Assembly (NCBI RefSeq): GCF_964204645.1
Contig: NC_134027.1
Span: forward strand, 7,986,485 to 8,050,484
Source: Tubulanus polymorphus
Taxonomy: Eukaryota; Nemertea; Palaeonemertea; Tubulaniformes; Tubulanidae
DNA length: 64,000 bases
Direction of reading: 5' to 3'
Positions within the stretch are counted from its first letter, which is position 1. Each line of letters opens with the position of its first letter. Below, piece after piece: positions 38,310 through 50,600 of the stretch. A program made the position numbers and the translations under genes. The notes below the pieces were generated by a model that did no database searches, was not told the origin of the DNA, and worked only from the letters and a program-made list of their open reading frames with translations.

Positions 38310-38480
38310 TAGAGGGGTGAGGGAGAGCGGGAGGGAAGGGGTCTGGGAGGGGGAGGGAAGGGGTGAGGGAGGGTGGGAGGGAAGGGGTCTGGGAGGGGGG
38401 AGGGAAGGGGTGAGGGAGGGTGGGAGGGAAGGGGTCTGGGAGGGCGGGAGGGAAGGGGTCTGGGAGGGTCGGGACGGGAG
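38310..38480 (+). repeat. G-rich minisatellite array 2
   Basis: GGGAGGGAAGGGGTCTGGGAGGG units, related to array 1 and with G on the same strand. It lies directly beside the right arm of the 34.4/38.6-kb inverted repeat, as array 1 lies beside the left arm. Confidence 0.92.
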
Positions 38481-38929
38481 GTTAGATGAGTTGAAGTGTT
38501 ACGATGTTTTAGTTAGACTGATGGGAATAGTGAAGATGAGCGAACAAATCACTGTTCAATCACAGGATGAAGTAATGCAGTGGTCTGAACTCTGTATCTA
38601 TGCACAATAGTACATGTATCTGCGACTATTCATTCAATCTGAAATCTACAGCTGTGAAATCTACAGTAATCGTGTGTCTCATTGATTGAGAACTTTGAGA
38701 TGTTTCTTGCTCTATTTTCACTGATTATTGTTTCTTTTTCTTTTTAGAATGAAATATGCGCAATACACGCAGCACCAGCAGCTTCAAAAATTCATCAATA
38801 GATAGATTTGTGGTTAGTTTGTACACCTCAACATCGAAATTCAATAGGCCCTACAGAACTGAGGAAAATTGTGAGTTTTTGATTAAGTTTGAAACTGCTA
38901 TTATTTCACAACAACTTATCGGTTATTAT

Positions 38930-41120
38930 TTACGCTTCTATACAACGTTTGTTTTTTAGAGGCCAAAATGAACTCCAAAGAAATGGTGAGTTCTCTATCG
39001 ATTTATTGCAGTAATTTGTGGTGATTTATCAATACTAAACTGTTATCATTTTCGTCCGGGTTCAATAGATTTATCTTCAAATGAAGTCCGGAAAATTGTG
39101 GGTTTTATAGGTCAATGCCAGCAGATATCAATGCTTTCCTAGAGGACAATCTAAAGCTACCATCAGACCCCACTGAAATCTGCATACACTCAACACAAAG
39201 TCATAACTCAAGGTTGGTTTTCTGTCAACCCAACACAAACAAGCTGCAGTTTCAATTTACGTATATCACTAATCATTATCCTGGCATAATTTTCTCTTTC
39301 CAGATTGCAGCTGTAAAAAATCAAGAATATTCACCCTCACGTAATGAAGAAGCTCGTTGTTGAAGCTGCTATTTAGAAGAAACTTAAGTAATTTTCTCTA
39401 CTCAACCTGGTACTCACTTGTCATACAACTGTACAGTTCCATCATTCAAGTATTCGTTCTTTTTTCAGGAAATCGTCAGTGCTCTTAGATAAGTGCCTTT
39501 TTCACTATGAAGACAATTTCCAGCTGGACTTCACTTTCAAGAGCCAAAATGTCAGAAGCTAATCCGACACTAGTTTGGAAATTATTCTATGCAGTATGTT
39601 TATGTGTGATTCTCTGGAAATCTTTGTAAGAAATGCAGCTGCTGTATCCTCAATCAAAACTACGGAAATATTGTGAACAATGTGCTACAATAATAAAAGT
39701 AAGAAAAATAGTAATTTTCAAATCAGCAGACACACACGCGATGTCTCTTTATTTCACTTATCAATTTTCTGACTTATCAATTACTTATCAATGACAAAAC
39801 AAGCAAAACAAGCGGAACCCATAACAAATTTGTGAACAGTAAACGTTGCGAATTCACTGAACATTTGTTAATGATGGATATCGCTTTAGATCCTCAAAAC
39901 AGGTACCAGTATATATCTCAGATATATCGCAGATTCCAGACTGTATACTTGCTGCTGTTTGACTGTAAATGTCAGTTCCTGATTAAGAAATGTTTTCTTT
40001 TTATGACCATCCAGTTCCACACATAGAATGAATGCTTTTGAGCTTGAAACAATCGAGAATTTGAAATCTCCCTCCAGAATTAAACAACACCATGGAACTA
40101 CATTAATCAGTGAAAGGTGAATTTTCAATCACTTCTTTGCTTGTAAGTTAGCATAATCAACGTTTTCATCATTTTCATATATTTATTTCCTCAGAGGAGA
40201 GATACTCTATACAGTATTTTTATTTTAGGGGCCAAAATGAAGCTGTTCCTTCTGCAAACAATAGATATTGCGCTCCACGAATCAAATACAATTTAGAAGT
40301 GGTGAGTTTTCTATCAATCTATTGCAGTAATTTGTCGTGATTTATCATTTAAAAACTACCGGTATATTCATCATTTTTGTCCGGTTTCAATAGATTTAGT
40401 TTCAAATCAAGTTAGGAAAATGGTTGGTTTTTGATCAGTTGATGTTAGCAGGTATCAATGCTTTCCTAGACGACAGTCTATAGCTACCATCAGACCCCAG
40501 AAATCTGCATACACTCAACACATTGTCATAAAGGTGGGTTTTCTGTCAATCGAACACAAACATGTTGCAGTTTCTGTTAATTTCACTAATTATTTTCTGG
40601 CATAATTTTCTCATTCCAGAATGCTATCGATACACCCAAAACAAATTGCAGCTGTAAAAAGTCAAGAATATTCACCCGTCAAATAATGAAGAAGCTCGTT
40701 GTTGAAGCTGTTATTATTTTTTGAAGAAACTAAGTAATTTTCTCTACACAATACAACCTGGAAAATCTTGCTTGTTAAACATTTGTACCGTTCAATTACT
40801 TATATATTCATTTTTTCAGGAAATCATCAGTGCTTTTAACTTAAAGTCAGTGGCTCCTGGAAGTTCAATCGTGCTGGAAATGGTGAGTTTGCACTAATTT
40901 GATAGTAACCTAACAATTACTAATTCTATACAGAATTGTAATGTGTGATTCTCTCGAAATAAATTGTAAGAAGTGCGGCTGCTGCATGCCCAAACAAATC
41001 TACTAGAAATACTGTGGACAATATGCTACAATAATCAAAACAAGTAAGGAATCAAACAATTTTCAGAATAGCAGACTCACTCGTGATGCCTCTTTATTTT
41101 GATAATCAATTTTCTGTTTA
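38930..41120 (+). repeat. Tandem segmental duplication of about 1.3 kb with exon-like blocks
   Basis: 38940-39770 and 40205-41120 match along their length. Conserved landmarks are TTTTAG-GGCCAAAATGAA, a GTGAGTT donor after it, TCTATTGCAGTAATTTGT, the CCATCAGACCCC block, TTTTTCAGGAAATC and the final CTACAATAAT. Frames are not conserved, so coding is unlikely. Retained acceptor and donor sites suggest a spliced non-coding RNA or an old gene. Confidence 0.7.
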
Positions 41121-41716
41121 CAGAATAAAATCCACGCAGCACCAGAATTAACAGCTTAAAGGACCTGGTTGAATTTTTACCTCGAACATATTGCTAGATC
41201 CTCCTCACACGCAGCCTATCAATTCTGCAAACAAGTGAGACGAAAGCTGTGAGTTTTAATCTGAAACTGCTCTTATTCCATATCGAATTAAAAGTGATAA
41301 AGGCGTTCATGACTTTCATAGATTTACTTTTTCAGCAATGGGAAGTGGGAACCTATGAAGTAAAAACGCAGATCATCTGGAGGCATCTTACATTTTCGTG
41401 TAGTAGAATGGAGGACTCAAGTCTTAATAATGGTTGGTCATCAAATACAACTGGAGGAGGATCAATCATTTCGAATGTAGTATTTCACAAAATACGTCAC
41501 CAAAAATTGGGTTTATTGTTGGTGAAGTGTACGCCATCTGTTAGGGACAGGGACCAATGCGCCATCTACTCTTCTTGGAGCTGTCAATCAATAATCAATT
41601 CAGAGATCTGCAATTTTATATGATTATTTTATGTTTTAAGACAAATGAATATTGTTCAATTTTACCGGCCGGTATGAGGAGGCCATAATTGTTGTTCTGT
41701 TCGTGATGGTTTCATA

Positions 41717-41733
41717 GACTCCCCCCCCCCCCC
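41717..41733. repeat. Poly-C tract
   Basis: A run of cytosines in CTCCCCCC…CATTTG; length is prone to error. Confidence 0.9.
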
Positions 41734-41788
41734 ATTTGTCTCGCAAAGCTGTATCGTCATTTTTGCGAATAGAATAGAAAGTGAAGAG

Positions 41789-41927
41789 TAAGTGAAGAAA
41801 TAACTAGAGCAACATACGCACAAAATAACAAAACCTCTCAACCTATGCACAAAATAACCTACTCTCTACTTTTCAATTAACTTGTTCTTCCCTCTATATT
41901 TTCTACTGCTCTAGTTATTTCTTCACA
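41789..41927. repeat. Hairpin with 18-20 bp arms
   Basis: GTGAAGAAATAACTAGAG at 41789 is inverted at 41909-41927 (CTCTAGTTATTTCTTCAC), with about 100 bp between. It could be a small fold-back remnant. Confidence 0.75.
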
Positions 41928-42764
41928 CCAGACGGGGATCTCTAGTGAGATTCCAAAACATCGTCTCTTTCGATTTCTGATTATAATTCTAAAAATGTAC
42001 GTATATACCCCCGGTATATATATTGGGTTTTATTCTTATTGAAACTGATAATTGAAATTGAAGATAAATTAATGATGTGCTTTCTGATATGGATCAAGGG
42101 CATGAGACGTTTTACGCCCTCCGTGTAACTGACCCCAGGGCCCGGTTCCACTTTTTGTTCTGGGTGAACTTGTGTGGTACAATATTGTAAATTGACTTAT
42201 TTTGTACGATGTGCCAAGACATGTCCCACAATCAAAAACCAAAAATTCGAAATATCAATAAGTTTTTTGTTATGGGACTTGGCCTTGATTTTGTATGAAC
42301 TGTTGTATGGTTTTATTCGAAATAATAAATATTCATTTTCTCCGTCGTTCTAGCTCTAGTGATTACAACAGACGCCAGCAGTTTCACAGGCTCTGGGTCA
42401 CACATAAATTACATCCCACAGGTTCAGTTTCATAAAAATGATTTACTCAACAATTGGATTAGATAAACTGAATCGAGTAAAGCTTTATGAAACCGGGCAC
42501 AGGTCCAGTTTCACAAAACAATTCAAATGTGTTTGACCGTAATTCATATTTTAAAATTTATAATGTTTTGTGAGACGGATCCAGGGGCCAGTTGCAGTGG
42601 CTTTAATCCAAAAGTCATTAATCTCACTTACTTGGCAAACTATGACAGTCTTAGACTGGTGTTAAACGTAAAGCCACGGCTGTGCAACTGATACCCCTGA
42701 TATTAACTTCTCTATTTATTACTCGATTTGTGAAACTGCAAGCTTCTAAAACACCAATTTTTTA

Positions 42765-43045
42765 AACATTTTTATACACTTTTCGTTTTAACGCTACGTT
42801 TAAACCAGCTTTTCGAAACGAAAAGTTCATTTAACGTCTTTTTAGACGGTACGTATTTGCTTTAACGTCTTTTTGGTTTTAACGTGCGTTTTCTTTTTGA
42901 CGCTACGTTCGAACCATCTTTTCCAAAGTGGCGTTAGAACGAATAAGATCACGCTAAAAAAAAATTGATTTTTACGTGGTTTTAAAACGAAAAACTAGTC
43001 TTAACGATACGTTTAAACGAAAAATGTGGTATTAGAAAGAAAAAT
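42765..43045. repeat. Cluster of CGTTTTAACG/TTTAACG motifs
   Basis: Many near-palindromic strings of the type TTTTAACGT, ACGCTACGTTTAAAC and CGAAAAA in both orientations. No unit length is constant and there is no ORF. It resembles repeat ends or a binding-site cluster. Confidence 0.55.
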
Positions 43046-43431
43046 TGGTGGAGATCAAGTGTCATCCCATTAATTCTTCTTAATGTGGCCCTAATCAGCC
43101 ACCTCACGAACCCAAATCCTACCCAGAAGTGAAATCCAGCACAGAATTGATTAACACGATGTAAAATCGATTAACAGTCAACCGCGATACGCCACCCACA
43201 TCGGTGCAGAACCATTTTGGCGTTATAGAGAGTATGGCGGTGTATCGGGGGTGACCGGAAGTCGAGCCTGGCACACGGGTACGGACAGAACTGTGCCCCA
43301 TGCCACTCTTATGTCACTGTTTTCCTTTTTTGTTTCACCATGGACTTTAAAATGAGAGTCCATGAGTCGTTTTAGAGTCCATGATCATTTATGAACCCCT
43401 GTTAAACGTGAAGTTTTCGTTGACCGGCCCC

Positions 43432-43450
43432 CGCCGGCCCGGTGCCGGCG
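43432..43450. repeat. GC-rich hairpin
   Basis: CGCCGGC and GCCGGCG pair perfectly across a 5-nt loop within a GC-rich patch of an AT-rich region. Confidence 0.7.
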
Positions 43451-43559
43451 CACTTGCATGGGCGTACCCACGCTGGTAGTGCGGGTTTAAGGGTCTGATA
43501 TTTCGTTTATAGCGATCGAATATCATAATTTTGATTATGTTACAACTCAAGGGAAAATG

Positions 43560-43645
43560 AAATTATTGTTGCTATTTCAGATTATTCACCTTGTGTCCAT
43601 CCCGCTTTAAGGATGAATAAAGTTGATTTGATTTTAATTACTAAT
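43560..43645 (+). mobile_element. Possible retroelement 3' tail
   Basis: GGATGAATAAAGTTGATTTGATT resembles the A/T-rich 3' ends of non-LTR elements in invertebrates. No body of an element is visible. Confidence 0.3.
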
Positions 43646-43649
43646 TACT

Positions 43650-44605
43650 GCCTAAACACATCTCAGTGCAATCCAGAAATTTCGTTCATATCCGTGATTT
43701 ACGCCGCACCGCGTGCGTTGTAGCCATTTTCCCAATAATAAATAGGACACCAAATATTCACTTTTTAGGTCGAATCGCGACGTAAATCGCACGAAAATGG
43801 CTTCGTGAGGGTTATGTAAGTGATAGAAATTATGACTTTTGTGTTTTCAAGCGTAAAGGAAATAATGTCCCCTGACGGGATTCGAGGCGATCTACTCCAG
43901 CCCAAGCATTCATTCAAACGCGCTTGGCGCTCTATCCTCTTCTTCCTACACTTGGGGTTCGAGTCCTGGGCCTAATCGTCCTGCTCGCCCTCAATCTACT
44001 CAGTACTGCACCATGAGTCAAAATCTTGCCCTAATTTCAAACATAGACATCACAAAGTCAAGCACTATGTTGTTGACTTACCTCCTCAAGTTTAAACAAT
44101 GTCAATATTTATTTAAGCTTTTAATAAATTAATGGCTTTTAGAGTCTATTTTTAAAGCCCAATTGAATCTCCTATTCCCACCCAATCCTAATCATCCAAG
44201 TCCAATTAACCATTTACCTAAAAGACAAGATTTATAAAGAAAGGGACTCAATCTACCGCTGAAAACTATTGTCTCAATGTAGACCCCGGAGTCTTTGAAA
44301 TGCAACCAAAAGACTTTCTATAGTGAAGATCACGAACTCAATGAAAAAACGGACGCTTTCAAATTTGAATTTTTACTAAAGGGGAAATCTAAATTTTGGC
44401 GAGTGGCGATAACTAGGTATGGCCAGTCATCAAGAGTTGGCTGTGCATGTACTATTATAGTAATCTGCTGGTGCAGTTATATGGTACCGGTAATATTTTT
44501 TGTGACTACTATGTACATATACTGGATTTCATTGTTATGTAGGGCTAGCGGTTTTAACTAATATACCAGTACATTTTTTTCAGATGATTAATAAATTCGT
44601 TAATC
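43650..44605. other. Upstream region of GTF3C1
   Basis: Non-coding AT-rich DNA that should include the GTF3C1 promoter and 5' UTR. A GGTTCGAGTCC string near 43955 looks like a pol III B box, but no tRNA folds there. Confidence 0.4.
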
Positions 44606-47600
44606 ATGGATTTTGTTGAACCATGTGTAGATGAAATTGCCTTAGAAGGCTTGGAGGGTAAGTAACATTTGAAAAGATCAATGTGCAGGCCTAGATGGTA
44701 TATGGACCTGTGCTTTAACTTCTAAGTTAGGTTTGGCGTATTGTTTCACTGAATGAGGATATCATCGATTGATTAGAAATGTCTTTATTTCAGGAATAAC
44801 GTTATCAGCGTTGTGGCAACGACTGGAGAGGAGATTACCGAAGTTTCCGTTGAGCATTGACGCGCAATCGAAATCATTTATCTGGGCGAATGTGGCCAAA
44901 CATCCGGAACTAGAATTCTATGAACTGCCGGTGCCCAGGCCACCGTTAGTGATTTATGACCGATATGACTACTATGACGAAGAATCTGGATCTTACTATG
45001 AGCCGGTACGTAACTCTCTTACATGCGTATGGTTAGATAAGTAGATTCTAATAGGCTTCACAGGGGTGAATCCAAGGGCACACTGAATTGAAAAGCGCAA
45101 AGGCCTTTATACGTATACTGAAAGAGTGCAAGGTGTCCACCAAGAGCAAATGCGGAGCCAAAACAGTGGTGCATTCTAACGTAATATCCTGGCATTTTAG
45201 ATTAGTGACTAAGTTAAGTGTATAGACCTAAGTTGTCTGCAGCTGACTGCTGTTCTTGTATATTGCAAGTGGAAAAATTGCCCTATAAAGAATTGCTGTT
45301 GTTTTCAAAAACTCATGAGACAATTATTGAGACTAGTAGAGTCTGGTACGCTTCACATTTATATCATCTTGAACACTTCATTACCTATAGCATATAAATT
45401 TAAGCATTCTGTCTGTATTCATTAAGAGAGAGAGATCCAATTTTCACGAGATAGTTGAGAATGATAATTTCTGCGCGCGTGATTTCAGACGGAAGCACCA
45501 GATGATATTTATCCGGTCAACATAATAAACGAAGATGGCGTCAGAGGCTCGTGTTCGACTTATCAAGCTCGCAAAAAAGTTACCAATCTGATTCGCGATT
45601 ATCATGGTAACCTGCTGTGGATGTTACAAGAAGTGGAAGAGAGGTACATTTCTGTAAACCACAATTCTGCTGATGGTTGATTGATATAGATTGAATAATT
45701 GTGTTGTGATTATCATCTAGATGGGGCGAGTATTTGGTCGTAGTTGCTTCGCAAGAGCAAAGAAATTTGGCGTTGATGGGACCCGATGTGGATCCATTCT
45801 TGAAGTTGAAAGACATACAGTACTGTATCTTAGAACGAGTAGGGAGGTGAGTTCATGCTATTCAACTGTAATTATGATACTAGGGAGTTTACAACACATT
45901 AATGTGGTATGACACGCAGTTCTGTGCTTGCTTTTCTTTAGATCGCGCTGGAATGGCGAACTTGTTACCGGAATCGTCAGTTTAAACGTCTTCAAACAAT
46001 CGTCAAAGACTCATTATTACTTCCGCAAAACATTGATTCAACACAACCTGATCAGAAAGCAAGTTCATGTGAGTCAAATTTAGAAATGGATATTCTTTTT
46101 TATCTGCTTTGTTATGAATATTCATTGATCTTTTCTCCTATGTTCCATAATAAAATGTGTCAGAAAAATATAACAGAAATATAAAGAAAAATACCCATAT
46201 GTCAGAAAATTTCCTGGCTTCTGGTTTTGTTATTTTTCAGTTCGGTAATTTGCCTGTATGTATTTCTAGGTTCACGCGATTAAAAAACCAAATAGAGGCC
46301 AATTCCAGATGTCCCATGTGAAACTACTGCATTTGACTCGCTTTTTTACAACCAAAAAAGGTCGATACATGGAATCACTTGAAAAAGTTTGCAATTATCT
46401 CAATGGTAAAGATGATAAGATGGAATCTTGTGCTACTATCATTCATGACTGCGTAAGTTTATCAAATGTGATATTCAAATATAACCTTTTTGATCTGACT
46501 TAAACCAAATTTGTGATCAGATATATAACAAGAATGTTAAGAATGATTCTAAGGCATCACCCTTAGCAATTCAGCGAAATGAACTATGGAAATATTTGTA
46601 ATGCTCTGATTAGTGAAATATAAGAAATCCTGTTCAATTGGTTTGCTCCATATTTTGTAGGATGTTGATGTTATGATGATGAAGCGTCTGTCAACTCATG
46701 CTATGAATTTTCTGAAAGTAGTATATATCCCGATATCGCAAGTTTATCCAGATGTACCGGATGACAAGAAATACACCAAGTAAGGTTCCACGACCATCCG
46801 TATTAGCTACATTGTGTAATGCATCAGTTTCATAAAAAGAAAGTGATTGTTTTGTTAATTTTGTTTTCTCTGTGCACGTTTAATTGACTCTCATTTTGAT
46901 TTGGTTGCAGAGGTCAAAACGAACGAGTTGTCAAAATGCTCCGCTTGAATAAGATGATTAAGGAAGAAGATGAAGATGATGAGGATGAAGAGAGCGCAGT
47001 TAATGAAGATGAACGTATGAAATATGTTTTATGATTATCATTATCAACGCACAATTAATGGCAAATCGTATTAATAGTGGATGGTGTAACTCCTGGATAG
47101 TAGTAAAATGAAGACTAATTCATATTTGTAGAAATTGAAAAGATGGTCTGGAGAAGAGATTTACCATTGATGAATCAAGCGTACGATTTTGTGTGCAAAC
47201 AGGGACCGAACGGAATCAACGGTCGACAACTCGCGTATGGAATGGGTCTGACGAGACTGGACGCCAGAAATATCATGAGAAACTTGGATAGGATGGGTGT
47301 CGCCTTCTGTATGATGGTTGAGCGTGGAAGACAGCGTGTCACTCGGTATGATACATACATTATTATTATATTATCTGTATGTCGTTCGGATGTTGGTTTC
47401 CCTAAACTAAACCCTTTTGGGTTATTCATTTAGCTACATTCATTTAACCTCACGAATTGATGGCTTATATTTGTTATTATCTTGTATCTGATTTTGACAA
47501 TTTCGGTCGTTCAATACTTGTGTAACTTGGAAATCTGACCACTCCGTAATCTATTACCGATATATAACTTTTGCTTTATAATGCCAGTAAATCCAAAACA

Positions 47601-50600
47601 TGAGCTGTCAAGCTTAGTTGCCTGGTTAACGCTGAAAAATATAAATTAAACAATTCGACTATGTTCATTTGCAGTATGGTTGCTGAAATTCATCGTCATA
47701 AATCAGATGCCGAGCAGAAATTTAACCGAGAAAAAGGACGTATTTTGGCGCTAACAGCCACACCTTCTGATAAAGGTAGATTAGCTACGAAATAAGACAA
47801 TTTTGTGACTCATTCTTGTTTGTGCAACTGGCCCGTGGTTACCATAACTTGAAGTCATAATGATGGAAAGAAAAAGATGAAAGTTTCCACTATTCTTATA
47901 ATAAATATAATTGATGACTAATCGATTTTTTCAGCAAAAATGCCTGCCCCGTCTCCTAGCAGCAGCCGTAAGAAATCAGTTCGAACTCCAGATGTGAAAT
48001 GTGTCAAAACTGAGTAGGTCTTATGCAATTACACATATTGTAAACTATTCGTATATAGACTATCGAAACACACGTACCGTTAACTTGTATGGATTTGTTT
48101 TCAATTCTGTTTTTTCTTCTTTTCCACAGACAGCTGGATGAGCATTGTATCGTTATGCACGATATAACCATTGAAGATGAATCAAAACCACTAGAAATCG
48201 CTACTGAAGAGGAAGCATTTGCCAGCATTAGAAAAGATACAGGTGAACAAATGCACTGATTAGCTATAGTGCACTAATTAGTTTTGCCTAATTCATTAGA
48301 ATTACTGGTCGTATGTTGTTGATGTAGGTGGGATTACTTAAATCGAAAGATTAGATGATTAGAATTTAAGAAAAGACGGTTGCCAATATTGTCCTGATAC
48401 CAGTCTTTAGGATCCTTTAGCAAAACTTATGTTCGTTCTTATTTTATTTAGCAAATTTGACTCTTCGTTGGTTAAAACGAGCGAACATCATTATAGAAAC
48501 AGTTCGTCGGGAGCAGGTCATCGATAATTTAACCCTGCTCAGAAATGTAAGTTTCCTTTCAATCGTTCATTCTGCAGCATGGTGTTATATGATGTATTAT
48601 CTGCTTGACAAAATGCTTTTCATTTCATGATAGAAAATGATTGAGTTGGAGAAAGCAGAGGGTCTCGAGGGAATTTTCGATCGTAAGTCACTTGAACGTA
48701 TCGTCAATCGACTGGCCAAGGAGGGACAGATTAAATCCATCAAAACGGTCATCAAGCACAACGGCATTGAAAGAAAGGTTTGGCATTACTTCCATCGCAG
48801 TCTCTCATACAAAAACCAGGAATGTGTTTACTGAGTTAATTAAGTTTTAATGCTCATGAATATTTATAGCTACAATTTCTGTGCGACAAAGACGTACCCG
48901 TGTCGGACCGACGAATTCAGTCGGTGATCGAACGATCGAAAATGAACATCATGGGATTGTCGTTCACGAAACAGTCATCGAGCTCGAACAAGAAGCCGCG
49001 AGTGCCTCGTGCGACGAGCGCCAATACAGCTCACATCAAACAAGAGATCGATACTTCAGGAGAATTCGGAACAGGGTCGTCAAGTCTGCGCAAACTGGTG
49101 ACTTTGCAAAATACAAACATCAACTTGGAATATGATCATGTAAGTGATTATTGAGTTTTGATAATGATGTTACTTTAAATTCGTCCACTTACCACAGATC
49201 TCATGTGGCAATAAATTTCAGGCGAGGCATGCTGATCCGGTCTTCTGTATAAGTTTTTCATTGAACACTTTTAATTGAAATATTTCAAATCGTGGTTAAT
49301 CTTTATAGACTGTTATTGAAAATATTTTTCTGTATTTTTCATAGACCTGTGGGCGTAAATATGGTCTACTGCCGAAAATGCGTCGTTTGGAAGTGTTTCA
49401 TAAGCTGTTGTTTTATCTCGTACGAGACAATCGCAGTAGAAAGCCGGCACCGATCGCCGACTCTATACCCGCGGAAATTTGCCCTCTCGACGTTGAAGTT
49501 AGTATACACTAAACAGTATGAAGAACTTATAACTTGAAATTCATTTGATGAGAAATCATGACCATCACATCAATTATTTGTAGGGTGAACCTGAAGTGAT
49601 GGTTGATGAAATGAACTGGAAAAGATACCTTAGCCATTTACCCAAACATCATGGTAAATAAACAACTGCCTTACATTAACTACTGGATGTCTTTTAATTC
49701 TCTTGTATCCCAGGGTTTTTGTCTTGTTTACAAAGGATGGTCATGTGCATTACTATCCACTCTGTTGCATGTGCTGCCCTGGTGTAATATTGTCCCTTCT
49801 ATTGGGGAGGTAGCTGGATTAACAGCAGGGGCATTGTCTTGGATGGTTCAGGCCTTAAGCAATTACTCATTGTCAGCTATGCTTCATGCGTGTGTGCCTT
49901 CGTAATGGTTTTAATCTTTGTATTTCAGGGTATGATGAAGGCTGGTTTTATTTGAGTGATGTCATACTACAAATTCCACTAGTACTCTTCTGTCAGCTTA
50001 TCAGTATCAACTACAAGGTAATTTAACGTTGATCATCGACTAAATTTACTCCAAGAATCTTGTTTCCTACCATAGAAAAGATGTTGATATTCGTTTCTCA
50101 ATTTCCAGATAGAAGAACTGCCTGAATTGCTGAATGATCCTGTCAGGAAACTCTACCCACTGCAGTACCTGGCACCACCCTTGGTGCAGAAGATCCTGTT
50201 CAAGCGCAAATACATCTTTGCTTTGAATAATCTGTGCACAAATCTCTGCTATCTCGGTCTATTGTCGATGGGACCACAGCATGAGAAAGAAAAGGATAGG
50301 GTATGTGTGAATAAGTTTGTATTAACCTAAGATTTTTCACCTTTCCAGTTTTGAATTACACAGCATCAACATTGACAATAATTGTACTCATTTTCATATT
50401 TTAGTTGTTTGCATATATCCATACGCAAGCCACGTTGAGAGATACATCAATATCTGATCCCGGTTACCGTTATGTCTCCACTGAAATTGAATATGAACCA
50501 AAATATTACGTTTTCACAAACTACCAGGTCGTCGAACAGTATTGGCTCGACCTCGAGGTCATCGGTATGAACACTAAATTGGGTATGTATAATGTTAATG

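Larger units (their letters stand above)
32510..42700. repeat. Large imperfect inverted-repeat structure (about 10 kb)
   Basis: Three blocks pair in opposite orientation about a shared centre near 37 kb: 32510-32735 with 42430-42690 (shared GGATCCG and AAAGCTTTACTCGATT), 32735-32830 with 41790-41875 (GCATAGGTTGAGAGGTTT against its complement), and 34340-34532 with 38479-38680 (ACATCGTAACA against TGTTACGATGT). The nested order suggests one decayed palindrome or a large fold-back element, though it could be separate dispersed repeats. No transposase or other protein domain was found inside. Confidence 0.6.

Noticed and set aside
43870-43985. tRNA gene suggested by GGTTCGAGTCC
   Set aside because: The T stem does not pair and no acceptor stem or A box is found; at most a tRNA-derived repeat remnant.
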